NCBI GenBank assembly: GCA_040754815.1
Contig: JBFMBX010000002.1
Span: forward strand, 496,001 to 560,000
Reading direction: 5' to 3'
DNA: 64,000 bases
Source: Bellilinea sp040754815
GTDB taxonomy: Bacteria > Chloroflexota > Anaerolineae > Anaerolineales > Anaerolineaceae
A program made the position numbers and the translations under genes. The notes under the pieces were generated by a model. That model did no database searches and was not told the origin of the DNA. It was given only the letters and a program-made list of their open reading frames with translations. How positions within the stretch are numbered: the first letter of the stretch is position 1; each line of letters opens with the position of its first letter. Below, piece after piece: positions 7,759 to 17,669 of the stretch.

Positions 7759-9219
7759 TTGAAAACCCGATTGTCCGTTAACCAAATTACGATAATCCTG
7801 CTGGCAGCATTTATGTTTGCTGTTGCCCTGTGGCAATGCAGACCAAAGGCCTATTCGATCATCGCGGAAACTGCTACGAATACTTCCCACTCCCCGACAG
7901 AAATTTCAATTCTGCAGTCCTCTCATTTGATTTACTTGCCCTTCATCGCGAACACCAGCCTGACCGTTTATTATGTTTCTCCCACCGGTTCAGATTCCAA
8001 CAACGGCTCATTTACCCAACCGTGGCGCACTCTCAATAAAGCCGCGCGCTCTGTAAAGGCGGGGGACATTGTTTATATACGGGGCGGCACATATATTGAA
8101 GCGGTGGAAATTACCACCTCAGGCACGGCTGATTCCCCCATTCAATTTCTTGCCTATCCCGGTGAACAGGTCATCCTCGATGGCAATTATCGTTTACCGA
8201 CCTCTTACACTGCTTTGCTAATGCTGCGAGGTTCGTGGATAAAAGTGGAAGGGTTGGAGGTGAGGAATTCACAATACATGGGGGTGGGTTTGTTTGGTAC
8301 ACATGACTGGGCAACCAACCTCAATGTCCATCACAGCCAGCATGGCGGGGTCATCATCAGCGGCGATTACGGCCTTGTTGAAAACAGCCGAATTTGGAGA
8401 AATTCGCTGGATAACGAATTTGATCAAGCCGCAATCCACGACTCGGGTATCAGTGCCGCTCGCGACCAGACCGACCAGTTGACCGAATATGCCATCATTC
8501 GGGGAAATACCGTATGGGAAAACTGGGGAGAGGGCATTTCCACCTTCGAAGCCAGTCACACCACCATTGAAAATAATATCTCGCACGATAATCTCACCGC
8601 CAACATTTACATCTCGGATGCGACTTATGTGGAATGCAGCCGCAATTTTGTGTACATGAACAGCGAGAGTTATATCTTCGGCTACGATGCCCATGTCGGC
8701 ATCATGCTTGGAGATGAAAAATACCGTCCCCCTTCGGCTCATATCAAAATTCTCAATAATATTGCCTACCACAATCACCGCAATTTTTACTGGTGGCTCG
8801 GTGAACAGGGCGGGGGGATGAACGATGTACTCATCGCTTACAACACCTTTGTCAATTCTTTTGACACCGCGGGAGTCATGATCGGAAACGGCAGCCACAC
8901 GAACGTGCGCTTTTACAATAACCTTACCCAACAGGATGGAAATCTGCCGATAATCATTGCCTCTCCCAGCGCGGGAATCAGTTATTCTCACAACGTCTGG
9001 TCCAAGCCCCCCCCGGCCCACATAATCAGCGGCAACGATTTCATCGGCGATCCGTTATTGAAAAAGAGCGGCTCTCCCTTTGAACCGGCATGGTTTCAAC
9101 CGAATCAAACTTCCCCGGCCATCGACAAGGGCAGCCCCCTTACTGAGGTGACTCGCGATTTTTACAACCACCCACGCGGTTCAAATCCGGATATTGGGGC
9201 AATCGAATACCTGCCTTAA
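7759..9219 (+). CDS. Secreted right-handed beta-helix protein
   Basis: The product has an N-terminal signal or anchor segment (about residues 9-27) followed by a parallel beta-helix of the DUF1565/pectate-lyase-like type. The entry motif is YYVSPTGSDSNNGS, then DIVYIRGGTYIE, then repeated short strands with Asn-rich turns. Proteins of this type in capsule clusters often act as polysaccharide lyases, hydrolases or epimerases, but no catalytic residue can be assigned here. The TTG start is chosen because it lies just before the signal segment; the ribosome binding site is weak. The gap to the upstream kinase gene is only 19 bases, so it belongs to the operon. The C-terminus resembles the ends of many beta-helix proteins (NPDIGAIEY). 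Confidence 0.8.
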   Translation: MKTRLSVNQITIILLAAFMFAVALWQCRPKAYSIIAETATNTSHSPTEISILQSSHLIYLPFIANTSLTVYYVSPTGSDSNNGSFTQPWRTLNKAARSVKAGDIVYIRGGTYIEAVEITTSGTADSPIQFLAYPGEQVILDGNYRLPTSYTALLMLRGSWIKVEGLEVRNSQYMGVGLFGTHDWATNLNVHHSQHGGVIISGDYGLVENSRIWRNSLDNEFDQAAIHDSGISAARDQTDQLTEYAIIRGNTVWENWGEGISTFEASHTTIENNISHDNLTANIYISDATYVECSRNFVYMNSESYIFGYDAHVGIMLGDEKYRPPSAHIKILNNIAYHNHRNFYWWLGEQGGGMNDVLIAYNTFVNSFDTAGVMIGNGSHTNVRFYNNLTQQDGNLPIIIASPSAGISYSHNVWSKPPPAHIISGNDFIGDPLLKKSGSPFEPAWFQPNQTSPAIDKGSPLTEVTRDFYNHPRGSNPDIGAIEYLP

Positions 9220-9227
9220 CCTGACAA

Positions 9228-10838
9228 ATGACCCACAAACTGCTTCTGTCAAATCCTCCCAGACCCAAACCCCCCGCCGGAAAAGGAATTGCCGGCATTA
9301 CGGCTCACTTTGCCGAAATTCCTCTATCTGCCGAAAATCACCTCGTCAGCAATGTGTTCTCGAACGTGCTTTACACCTTCGTTGCAGCACTGGTCAACCT
9401 TTGGCTCACCCCTTTCTTGATTTCCACTATCGGTATAGCGGCCTTTGGGATGATTCCCCTGACCAATTCAATTGTGGCTTATGCAGCCATTTTCACTACC
9501 GCAATCTACAATTCCGTCAGCCGATTTTTAGCCATCGAACTTGAAAACAAAAACTCCCAAAATGCGAATAAAGTATTCAATACGGCAATGTTCTCGCTGG
9601 CAGGTATCATCTTCGTTCTCGTCCCTGCCGTGGTGATCGTGGCCATCTACTTCCCAACCCTGTTTCATGTGCCGGTCGGCTGGGAAGTCGATTCTGCATG
9701 GTTATTCATCCTTACTGCCGCCACCTTTTTCATCACCTTAATTGGCAGCGTTTTTTCCATCTCGCCATTTCTACAAAGTCAATTTGTCCCAATTAATACC
9801 GTCAACTTTGTTGGCCTGGGGGTCAAATTCGGCCTGATCGTGCTGGTTTATTCTCTTCTATCAAAGCATCTCTGGTACGTCGGAGCGGCGTCTCTGGTGG
9901 GGGCAGCCGTCACGTTAGCGGGTTTTGTGCTTCTCTGGCAGCGTTTTACCCCTCAACTCAGGCTGAATTTGCACGATTTTGAGAAAAGTCAGCTGGCCGC
10001 CATGGGGAGTATGGCCGGCTGGGTTACCGTCAACATGGCGGGGGCAATGCTGCTCAGCCGCGCCGACCTGCTGATCATCAATAATTATTTCGGTGCTATG
10101 ATCACCGGCGGCTACGCCTCGATGGTGCAACTATCCATGCTGCTCGATTACGCCGTCAATGCAGCCAGCATCGTATTACGGCCAATTTTGCTGACGCAAT
10201 ACGCACACCGAGATTATGACGGTATTCAGCAGACCGCGTACATCTCGATGAAAATTTTAGGGTTGTTGATGGCTGTGCCGGTAGGTTTGTTATGCGGGTT
10301 TGCTTCTCCGCTGATCCGTTTCTGGCTTGGGGAGGAATATACTTTCCTTGCCCCGATATTGATTCTGGTTGTTTTTTATCAGGGCCTCAGTTTATCGGCT
10401 CGCCCGCTCTTGTTCGTTCAGAATGCGTATGATCGGGTCAAATGGCCCGGCATCATCACACTCATCAGCGGGGTCGGCGCAATTTTGCTGGCAATTGCCT
10501 TATGCCTGTGGGGCAGGTGGGGTTATGCCGGCGTCCCACTTGCCATCGCGCTGGTTATGATCCTCAAAAATGGTCTGTATATGCCCCTTTACACTGCCCA
10601 TCTCTTAAACCGTCCCGGATGGGTCTTTTTGCCCGCCTTCCTGCCCGGTGTTATTTACTCCATTCTGGTAGGTGCTGGCGCTTTTCTGCTGGACACTTAC
10701 CTGCCCCCGCAGAACTGGCTGGGACTGGCATTTTATTCACTGGCAATCACGGCATTCTTTGCAATTGCCGCATGGTTCACTGCCCTGAAACCGACCGAAA
10801 AACAATTTCTGAAAAACAATTTACATTTTGGCTGGTAA
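9228..10838 (+). CDS. Wzx-like polysaccharide flippase (MOP/MATE fold)
   Basis: This is an integral membrane protein of 536 aa with about twelve to fourteen predicted helices, beginning after an unusually long polar N-terminus of roughly 45 residues. The pattern (a helix pair starting NVLYTFVAALVNLWLTPFLI, then regularly spaced hydrophobic segments) fits the polysaccharide transporter family that flips undecaprenyl-linked repeat units across the membrane. It lies 8 bases after the beta-helix gene and 6 bases before the next gene. Together with the polymerase-like gene and the Wzc-like kinase, it indicates a Wzx/Wzy-dependent pathway. No outer-membrane Wza gene is present, which suits a monoderm cell. 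Confidence 0.85.
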   Translation: MTHKLLLSNPPRPKPPAGKGIAGITAHFAEIPLSAENHLVSNVFSNVLYTFVAALVNLWLTPFLISTIGIAAFGMIPLTNSIVAYAAIFTTAIYNSVSRFLAIELENKNSQNANKVFNTAMFSLAGIIFVLVPAVVIVAIYFPTLFHVPVGWEVDSAWLFILTAATFFITLIGSVFSISPFLQSQFVPINTVNFVGLGVKFGLIVLVYSLLSKHLWYVGAASLVGAAVTLAGFVLLWQRFTPQLRLNLHDFEKSQLAAMGSMAGWVTVNMAGAMLLSRADLLIINNYFGAMITGGYASMVQLSMLLDYAVNAASIVLRPILLTQYAHRDYDGIQQTAYISMKILGLLMAVPVGLLCGFASPLIRFWLGEEYTFLAPILILVVFYQGLSLSARPLLFVQNAYDRVKWPGIITLISGVGAILLAIALCLWGRWGYAGVPLAIALVMILKNGLYMPLYTAHLLNRPGWVFLPAFLPGVIYSILVGAGAFLLDTYLPPQNWLGLAFYSLAITAFFAIAAWFTALKPTEKQFLKNNLHFGW

Positions 10839-10844
10839 TTTTTC

Positions 10845-11927
10845 ATGAAGTCACCTCAAAAGTTACGCTTGCTCTGTATTGGTGATGTGGCTATCTGTGA
10901 AGACCTATCTACCACAAAGAGGTGGCCGCCGCCTGCCGATTTGAAACCCGATGAAACCAGCCACATTCTGTTTAATTTTGAATTACCAGTGGGTTCAAAA
11001 CTCAATCCCGCGCCGCGCAACAGCGGGCCGCGCTTTTTAGCCCATCCCGCCGCTGTGGATATTTTGAAAAACTGGGCACCCGGTTTTGCAACTCTGGCAA
11101 ACAACCACATTCTGGATGGGGAGGCAGAAGGTTTGAAAACCACTTACGACCAACTTTCCAGAGCGAGTTTTAAGCCAATCGGCGCAGGTTTCAGGGGAGA
11201 GAGCCACCGCGAACTGCGAGTTTGGGAAACTGCTTTGGGTTCACTGGCAATATTGAACTGGGTCTTTCCGGAAACTCACCCCGACTGGGATAAAAACCCC
11301 GGCGCAAACTGCTGGCAGGGGCTGGAACACAGCCGCAGAATGATTTTTAACCTGAAAAAAGAAGTGGATTGGATACTGGTCGTCCTTCACTGGAGCGATG
11401 AACTCTTTGCTTTCCCCCGTCCAGAGGATCGCCTGACTGCGGCCGCACTGGCAGAACAAGGCGCCGGCATCATCGTTGGTCATCATCCTCATGTGGTGCG
11501 CGGCTGGGAAATGATGGGCAATTGTCCGGTTTTTTACAGTCTGGGCGATTTCTACTTTTCGAACATCCGCGCGTCGGACGGAAAATGGCTGTCGAAGGAA
11601 GCCCCTCTGAACCGCGAAAGTTTGGGAGTTGAGCTGCTCTTCTGCCGCGGAGAAAAGCCTCAAATACGGCTTCATTCTTTCTGGCAGGTTGAGCGGCGGA
11701 CGATTTCAGATCCCCTCCGCCGTGCAGAACGGCGACTGGCCCACCTTAGCCACCCATTGCATAACCTTCGGGTAGAAGAGTATCCCATCTGGTACCATAA
11801 AAAACGCCGCTGGTTCGACCAGGTTGGTTACCGCCTCCACTTCCGCAGATACCAGATCACGACAAATGAAATGATGCAGATAATTGTGCGAAACATGCGC
11901 CGCATGTTCACCTTATCCACCAAGTAA
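10845..11927 (+). CDS. CapA-family metallophosphatase-fold protein
   Basis: This 360-aa protein has the calcineurin-like fold of the CapA/PGA_cap family. Visible metal-binding motifs are GD at residues 13-14, FNFELP near 46, ANNH near 86 and GHHPH near 212. The family includes CapA of poly-gamma-glutamate capsule synthesis and many uncharacterised members in exopolysaccharide clusters. No signal peptide is seen, so it may act in the cytoplasm. Its role in this cluster is unclear; processing of a polymer or of a lipid-linked intermediate is possible. It sits tightly between flippase and adenylate-forming enzyme genes. Confidence 0.82.
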   Translation: MKSPQKLRLLCIGDVAICEDLSTTKRWPPPADLKPDETSHILFNFELPVGSKLNPAPRNSGPRFLAHPAAVDILKNWAPGFATLANNHILDGEAEGLKTTYDQLSRASFKPIGAGFRGESHRELRVWETALGSLAILNWVFPETHPDWDKNPGANCWQGLEHSRRMIFNLKKEVDWILVVLHWSDELFAFPRPEDRLTAAALAEQGAGIIVGHHPHVVRGWEMMGNCPVFYSLGDFYFSNIRASDGKWLSKEAPLNRESLGVELLFCRGEKPQIRLHSFWQVERRTISDPLRRAERRLAHLSHPLHNLRVEEYPIWYHKKRRWFDQVGYRLHFRRYQITTNEMMQIIVRNMRRMFTLSTK

Positions 11928-11986
11928 ATTTGGTTACTGGTCACACTCCAACAGATGCAAAGAAATCAGAAGGTGGAACATCACCC

Positions 11987-13330
11987 ATGAAATTGCACGA
12001 GCGCATCAGCGAATGGCTGTATTTCACGCTGTTTGCTTTACGCGGTTACAAAATCGGCAGCACCTATCGGCACTTCCTTTCCCAATATCAAAATGGCATT
12101 CCGGCAGAACTGCTTAAAAATCGCCTGATAAGGCTGCTCGACCATGTAAAACACCATGTTCCGTATTACGCAAAGATCATGGCTCGATTGGGGGATGGGT
12201 TTTATCACGATCCCTTTGCCTACCTAAGCCGTTTCCCGCCCCTCTGCAAAGAAATCCTTCGACGCCACTCTGATCTGTTAACCTCTGATGACATCTCCCG
12301 GCGAAGATGCAAAGTCAATTTTTCCGGTGGTTCAACGGGTGAACCGGTTCGCTTTTTGCAGGATGCCCAATTCTACACGACCTCCCGTGCAATTTTCCTG
12401 TTCTTTTCCAAAATGATCGGCATAGAACCCGGCGAGTCAAAAATCTACCTCTGGGGTTCAGAACGGGATATTCTTCAAGGCACGAAACAAAGGACATCCC
12501 GGCTGATTACCCGCCTGACCAATACCGAATTCATCAACGCATATCGTATGAGCCCATCAGTTCTCGTTCATTTTTCCAACCTGATGGAACAAAAACGCCC
12601 CAGCCTGATCGTGGCTTACGCCGAATCGATTTACGAAGCCGCTAATTTCTTCGAAAAAAATGGGCTGCCGGTTTTTCCACCACGGGCAATTATTACCTCT
12701 GCCGGCACTTTGTTCCCTTCTATGAGAGATAAGATCAGTCAGGTTTTTAGGTGCAGGGTCTATAACCACTACGGTTCGCGCGAAACCGGTGCAATTGCCT
12801 GTGAACTACCCGGTCACAAAGGCTTATGGGTTGCGCCGTGGGGAAATTACCTGGAAGTAATTGATCAAAGCGGTAATCCTTTGCCCTCCCTTTCCCGTGG
12901 TGAAATTCTGATCACTTGTCTCTCCAATTATGCCATGCCGCTCATTCGCTATCGTATTGGAGATATCGGCATCCTCGGCGAAACCGATAAACCCTCCGCA
13001 CAGGTTCTGATATCGCTGAACGGCAGAATCAACCAGCACTTCAAGATGAGAGATGGGACGCTCATTGACCCCGGCTTTTTTGAGTATTTGCTTTACGCCA
13101 AACCCTGGATACGAAAATTTCAGATCGTCCAAAAAGATTACTCCCTGTTGATATTCCGGTTAGTTCCAACCGATTACCTGAATTATGAGGCTGATCTGGC
13201 AGAGATCCGCCAGAAAACTCAAACCTTGATGGGGAAAGACTGTCAGGTAGTATTTGAATTTTTCGAGGAACTCCCTCCCACACCTTCTGGCAAGTTTTTA
13301 TATATGTACTCCGAGATTGCCAATCATTAG
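11987..13330 (+). CDS. CapK/phenylacetate-CoA-ligase-like adenylate-forming enzyme
   Basis: This 447-aa protein belongs to the ANL adenylate-forming superfamily, in the branch containing phenylacetate-CoA ligases, coenzyme F390 synthetase and CapK. The phosphate-binding loop FSGGSTGEPV is at about 111-120, a YGSRETG motif follows near residue 265 and a GRINQ-type hinge comes later. It would activate a carboxylic acid with ATP. The start at 11987 is preferred over an upstream TTG because GAAGGTGG precedes it and homologs begin near this point. In a capsule cluster it may supply an acyl or amino-acyl decoration. The substrate cannot be read from sequence. Confidence 0.8.
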   Translation: MKLHERISEWLYFTLFALRGYKIGSTYRHFLSQYQNGIPAELLKNRLIRLLDHVKHHVPYYAKIMARLGDGFYHDPFAYLSRFPPLCKEILRRHSDLLTSDDISRRRCKVNFSGGSTGEPVRFLQDAQFYTTSRAIFLFFSKMIGIEPGESKIYLWGSERDILQGTKQRTSRLITRLTNTEFINAYRMSPSVLVHFSNLMEQKRPSLIVAYAESIYEAANFFEKNGLPVFPPRAIITSAGTLFPSMRDKISQVFRCRVYNHYGSRETGAIACELPGHKGLWVAPWGNYLEVIDQSGNPLPSLSRGEILITCLSNYAMPLIRYRIGDIGILGETDKPSAQVLISLNGRINQHFKMRDGTLIDPGFFEYLLYAKPWIRKFQIVQKDYSLLIFRLVPTDYLNYEADLAEIRQKTQTLMGKDCQVVFEFFEELPPTPSGKFLYMYSEIANH

Positions 13331-13359
13331 TGTTTGGCTGAAAACGGTGTTTTTTCCAA

Positions 13360-14766
13360 ATGAAAATAGAGCAATATTTCTCACGGATGCTTATCTTCAC
13401 CCCCCAAACCATTGCGACTGCGGTGGCAGTATTGCTGGTAGTTGCCACCGGTGCGATTGGCCTGCTCTTGCCCGGCAATTATGCGCCCCTTTACGTTGCC
13501 GCCGCCGTACTTTCGGTGTTGCTGATGATCGGTGGGGTCAAAAGACCTTTGCTCGGTTTCCTGACCGCTATCTGGCTGGTTTTCCTGCCTTTGGGGCTGA
13601 TCCCTGCCGAAATCCACTCCTTCCTCAACCGCTTGGCAACCATAGGGGCTGTGGCTGCGTGGTGTTTTACCGCCGTCTCCAAACCTCAAAAAATCGCGCT
13701 CAACCCTGCCATCCTCATCATGGCCGCATTTCTGGTTTGGGGATTGATGACCGCCGGCTGGTCGTCATCACCTTCACAAACCTTTTACCAGCTTCAAATT
13801 TATGCTCTGCGCTGGTTGCTGTTTTTGTGTCTGGGAACAAATTTTCTGAATGAGAGCAAAACTCAAATGACCTTCATGAGGGTAATCGCACTCAACGGCT
13901 GGATTCTGATGGGTGCATTCATCTTTACCCTTTTAACCACCGGCTTTACCCCCGGTGCAAGGCTTAAAATCGCCGCCATGAATGAAAACGAAAGCGCGGT
14001 GTATGCTTTGCTTTTCATACCCGCTATTTTGTGGAGCACACTGTCGGTTCAGAAAAAAGTTCAACTTCGCCAGCGATTGCCGTCCATTTTATATATGGCG
14101 CTCACCTCACTCATAGCCGTGATGAGCGCATCGCGAGGCAGTATCCTCTCTCTGGTCATCCTGATGCTGGGTTTTCTGTTCATTCGAGAAACCCGTCTTT
14201 ATCCTCTGTTAGCAATCGGCGCGACCGCGCTGGTGGTTATATTCTTCCCTCAGGTTTTTTCCACTCTGCTTTACCGGTTGACGATTGAGAGCAGCGAATC
14301 CCTGCTGGGAGGTAGAGAAGCCATCTGGAAAGCGGCCATGAGGCTGATCTCCGAGCATGGGTGGGTGGGTGTGGGGCTGGGAAATGCACCCACAGAAATC
14401 ATCCGTTATTTGCGCTATTTCTCCCCTATCTACACCGATAGAGTCGCCTTACATAATCCGCTTTTGACCATTTGGGCTGAATCCGGCCTGATCGGTTTGA
14501 TTCTTTACAGCGGGGTACTCGGCAGTTCTATTTTGATCTTTGCTTTGCGGTTTGTGCGAGCGCTCCATCAAGTCCGCTCCAACTCAGTTGCCGTGTATGG
14601 GGTAATCGGTGTAACCGTTCTTGCATATCTGGTCTCGTGGTTCAAAGGTGGTGGCTCTGAATCGGAATTCGCCTTTTTCCTTGCCCTTGCTATGCTTAAC
14701 CTGCCTTTGGAATTTTCTCCCCCCGCACCCGGCCGAGCCGCCAGATGGGAAAGAAAACCAGCCTGA
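13360..14766 (+). CDS. O-antigen ligase/polymerase-like (Wzy) membrane protein
   Basis: This is a 468-aa protein with about ten to twelve hydrophobic segments and a large extracytoplasmic loop (about residues 300-370) containing GGREAIWKAAMRLISEHGWVG and GVGLGNAP. These are characteristic of the Wzy_C/O-antigen ligase family, which polymerises or ligates lipid-linked repeat units outside the membrane. The start at 13360 lacks a strong ribosome binding site. A second ATG nine codons later is also possible. The stop is immediately followed by the next start. In this cluster it is the best candidate for the repeat-unit polymerase. Confidence 0.83.
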   Translation: MKIEQYFSRMLIFTPQTIATAVAVLLVVATGAIGLLLPGNYAPLYVAAAVLSVLLMIGGVKRPLLGFLTAIWLVFLPLGLIPAEIHSFLNRLATIGAVAAWCFTAVSKPQKIALNPAILIMAAFLVWGLMTAGWSSSPSQTFYQLQIYALRWLLFLCLGTNFLNESKTQMTFMRVIALNGWILMGAFIFTLLTTGFTPGARLKIAAMNENESAVYALLFIPAILWSTLSVQKKVQLRQRLPSILYMALTSLIAVMSASRGSILSLVILMLGFLFIRETRLYPLLAIGATALVVIFFPQVFSTLLYRLTIESSESLLGGREAIWKAAMRLISEHGWVGVGLGNAPTEIIRYLRYFSPIYTDRVALHNPLLTIWAESGLIGLILYSGVLGSSILIFALRFVRALHQVRSNSVAVYGVIGVTVLAYLVSWFKGGGSESEFAFFLALAMLNLPLEFSPPAPGRAARWERKPA

Positions 14767-15915
14767 ATGAGCAATGCAATCAGGACAAACCATAAATTTC
14801 TCTTCATAATTGACAATCTCAGTACGGGCGGTTCTCAACGTCAGATGGTCAATCTGGCCACTGGATTGAAAAAGCGCGGCTATCAGATCGAATTATTTTG
14901 CTACGCCCCGGGCGATTTGCTGGCCAAACCTCTCTATGAACAGCAAATCCCCGTTCACTGGCACATCAAAAAAGGCCGTTATTCACCGGATGTCATTTTT
15001 CATCTCAGCCGCTTGATCAAAAATGGGGAATATGATCTGTTCCTCTCCTTCCTGACCACACCTAACTTTTATACCATCCTCGCAGCCCTGCTGAGTGGAA
15101 AATGGAAAACCCCCATCATCGTCTCAGAACGCTCCTACGACTATCCCGGCTGGGTGAGCCGAAAAGAAATCCTTATCCGCCACCTCTACCGCTTTTCATC
15201 GTTTGTCGTGACCAATTCTCATCACCAGCGCGAACGACTGGCAAAACAATATCCTTTTCTCATCAATCGTCTGCGCACAATTTATAACGGTTACGATTTG
15301 CATTATTTCTATCCTGCAGAAAAGGAACCCGAAAACAATCCTCCCCGCTTGCTGGTCATTGCCAGTGTGTCCCATTTCAAGAACAGCAGTTGTTTGATTC
15401 GGGCAGTAAAAATCTTGCGGGATCGGCATCACATATTCCTCCATGTGGATTGGGTTGGTCAAAGAGAGGTTAGCGGACACCGTTTGGAAGCTTTGAAGCA
15501 GATGGAAAAAGAAATTCAGGATTACGGTTTGGAAGAACAATGGCACTGGCTGGGTCAGCGCACCGATATCATTCAACAATTGCATCAGCATGAAGTACTG
15601 GTACACCCCTCCTACGTAGAGGGTTTGCCGAACGTGGTCTGTGAAGCCCTTGCCTGTGGAAGGCCAGTGATCGTCAGCAATGCGCTGGATCACCCCAATC
15701 TGGTTCAGGATGGCGTGAGTGGTTTTCTGTTTGACTGGAGAAGCGCCGAGCAGCTGGCGGAAAAAATTTTGAGATTTATTGAAATGCCGGCAGCGGAACG
15801 CCACAAAATGGGCAGCAACGGCCGCGCCTTTGCAGAAAAGCACCTCGGGCTGGATCGGTATGTGGATGAGTTCGAAGACCTAATCCGGTTCAGTTTGAAC
15901 AAGAAGAAAAGATGA
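14767..15915 (+). CDS. Glycosyltransferase, GT4 family (first of three)
   Basis: This is a cytosolic or membrane-associated retaining glycosyltransferase with a GT-B fold. The N-terminal domain begins with IDNLSTGGSQRQMVNLATGL, the donor-sugar contact region of GT4 enzymes. The C-terminal domain carries HPSYVEGLPNVVCEALACG (around residues 280-298) with the conserved E-x7-E pair. The start directly abuts the upstream stop (TGA/ATG), and the stop overlaps the next gene as ATGA. Donor and acceptor are unknown. Confidence 0.9.
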   Translation: MSNAIRTNHKFLFIIDNLSTGGSQRQMVNLATGLKKRGYQIELFCYAPGDLLAKPLYEQQIPVHWHIKKGRYSPDVIFHLSRLIKNGEYDLFLSFLTTPNFYTILAALLSGKWKTPIIVSERSYDYPGWVSRKEILIRHLYRFSSFVVTNSHHQRERLAKQYPFLINRLRTIYNGYDLHYFYPAEKEPENNPPRLLVIASVSHFKNSSCLIRAVKILRDRHHIFLHVDWVGQREVSGHRLEALKQMEKEIQDYGLEEQWHWLGQRTDIIQQLHQHEVLVHPSYVEGLPNVVCEALACGRPVIVSNALDHPNLVQDGVSGFLFDWRSAEQLAEKILRFIEMPAAERHKMGSNGRAFAEKHLGLDRYVDEFEDLIRFSLNKKKR

Positions 15916-16529
15916 ATCTGCCCCAATTGTTTTCTCGCGGATTGATATTCACCCGCCTTGCATGGCGGCGTTTTTGGATGATCTTATTACGGCCTGCTTT
16001 TCGAAAATGCGGGAGACATCTGCTCTTCGACCCTGCCGACCATTTCAACTTTCAAAATGTCGAACTGGGTGACGATGTTTCTATCGGCAAAGGTGCAACC
16101 TTTCTGGCTACCGAAAGCCGCATCATTCTGGGGAATAAAGTCTTGCTTGGCCCCAATGTAACCATCATCGGGGGAAATCACAATACCTCGGTGGTGGGCA
16201 AATATATGTATGATGTTCTTGAAAAGCGCCCTGAGGACGATCAGGATGTGGTTATCGAAGAGGATGTCTGGGTTGGAGCCAATGCCATCATTCTCAAAGG
16301 AGTGAGAATTCAGCGCGGGGCGATAGTTGCCGCCGGTGCGCTGGTGAACAAAGATGTGCCGCCCTATGCCATTGTTGCCGGTGTGCCGGCACGGGTCATC
16401 GCCGTGCGTTTTGGCGATATGCAAACCATCCTCGAACATGAGAAAATTCTCTATCCACCCGAAAAACGCCTCAGCCCTGAACAATTGAGTGCTTCTTTTC
16501 AGGCTGCTTATGCAAAGTTACGAACCTGA
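15912..16529 (+). CDS. Left-handed beta-helix acyltransferase (sugar O-acetyltransferase type)
   Basis: This 205-aa protein is made largely of hexapeptide repeats (for example GDDVSIGKGATF, GNKVLLGPNVTI, EEDVWVGANAIILKGV). It has the catalytic-type His in GGNHNT and the C-terminal PPYAIVAGVPARVI signature. It closely fits the maltose/galactoside acetyltransferase-like group, which uses acetyl-CoA to O-acetylate a sugar. It would decorate the repeat unit made by the neighbouring glycosyltransferases. The ATGA overlap with the upstream gene supports the chosen start. Confidence 0.88.
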   Translation: MNLPQLFSRGLIFTRLAWRRFWMILLRPAFRKCGRHLLFDPADHFNFQNVELGDDVSIGKGATFLATESRIILGNKVLLGPNVTIIGGNHNTSVVGKYMYDVLEKRPEDDQDVVIEEDVWVGANAIILKGVRIQRGAIVAAGALVNKDVPPYAIVAGVPARVIAVRFGDMQTILEHEKILYPPEKRLSPEQLSASFQAAYAKLRT

Positions 16530-17637
16530 AAATAAATTGAGGGTATTACTCGCCGGTCATCTGCATCCGCCAGTGGGTGGAATTTCGGCTTACTGTGCCT
16601 CGCTGATGAATTCCTCCCTCTCTCAGAGGGTAGATCTGCGCTTTGTCCAAACCACTTCCCCCAGCCGCCCTTTCACCCGTGCCGGCAAATTGACCTTCGC
16701 GAATCTTTTTTCTGCAGCGGGTGACTGCTGGAGATTCAACCGCGCAGTGGCTGAGTTCCACCCCCAAATCGTTCATATTGCCACCGCTTTCGGCTGGTCT
16801 TTTCTCAAACACAGTTTGTGTATGCTCGTTGCAAAACTGGCGGGCTGTCGCGTCTTACTTCATCCCCATTGCAGTTTTCAGGCATTTTATACGGAACAAT
16901 CCCCGTTCATAAAAATAATTCTCCATTTATGTATCCGCCTTGCAGATGCCATCCTTGTGCTATCCTCCGAGTGGCTGCCATTAAAGCAGATCCTCCCCTC
17001 CCGTCCTATCTATTTACTTTACAACGCCATTGATTTGCAGCCCTATTTAAAGGCCGCCGCAAAACGCAATCTCCCTAATTTCCACTTCCCGTTTCAAATT
17101 CTCTACCTTGGTCACATTGGAAAAGCCAAGGGTTCCTTTTTGCTGGTTGAAGCGGCAAAACTGCTGCAACAGCAAGGTGAAAAAGCCATCATCCGACTGG
17201 TGGGAGCAGAACTAACCGCCGGAGAAATTGCCGCCCTCCGGCGGGAGATCGAGGAAAACCACTTGCAGGAAAGCGTCATTATCCATTCGCCCGTGTTTGG
17301 CGAGGAAAAAATAAACCTGTTCGAGCAGGCGGATATCTTCGTGTATCCCTCATTCCACGAAGGCATCCCCATCGCCGTGATTGAGGCAATGGCTTGCGGG
17401 CTGCCCATTATTGCTACTGCAGTAGGCGGACTGCCCGATCTGGTTCAAGACGGCATCAACGGGTTGTTGATTACCGCCGGTAAGGCCGAAGAGCTGGCCG
17501 GTGCAATTACCCATCTGATCAACAACGAACCCCTGCGCCGTAGCATGGAAAAGGAAAGCATCCGCCGGGCAGTCGAACAATTCGAAATCGAGAATCACGT
17601 TCAAGATCTGGTCAGCATCTACTACACTCTCTTGTGA
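16510..17637 (+). CDS. Glycosyltransferase, GT4 family (second)
   Basis: This is a 375-aa GT-B glycosyltransferase. The N-terminal domain has AGHLHPPVGGISAYCASL, and the C-terminal domain has YLGHIGKAKGS and PSFHEGIPIAVIEAMACG with the E-x7-E pair. The start at 16510 gives a 20-base overlap with the acetyltransferase gene; a longer frame from 16489 is possible but has no better ribosome binding site. The tight overlap indicates translational coupling. Substrates are unknown. Confidence 0.88.
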   Translation: MQSYEPENKLRVLLAGHLHPPVGGISAYCASLMNSSLSQRVDLRFVQTTSPSRPFTRAGKLTFANLFSAAGDCWRFNRAVAEFHPQIVHIATAFGWSFLKHSLCMLVAKLAGCRVLLHPHCSFQAFYTEQSPFIKIILHLCIRLADAILVLSSEWLPLKQILPSRPIYLLYNAIDLQPYLKAAAKRNLPNFHFPFQILYLGHIGKAKGSFLLVEAAKLLQQQGEKAIIRLVGAELTAGEIAALRREIEENHLQESVIIHSPVFGEEKINLFEQADIFVYPSFHEGIPIAVIEAMACGLPIIATAVGGLPDLVQDGINGLLITAGKAEELAGAITHLINNEPLRRSMEKESIRRAVEQFEIENHVQDLVSIYYTLL

Positions 17638-17669
17638 AAGAACTTCTGACCCGCAATGAAGGATAAGCG

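Noticed and set aside
8269..9021. 250-codon frame antisense to the beta-helix gene
   Set aside because: Shadow frame; the beta-helix repeats on the plus strand explain the open antisense frame.
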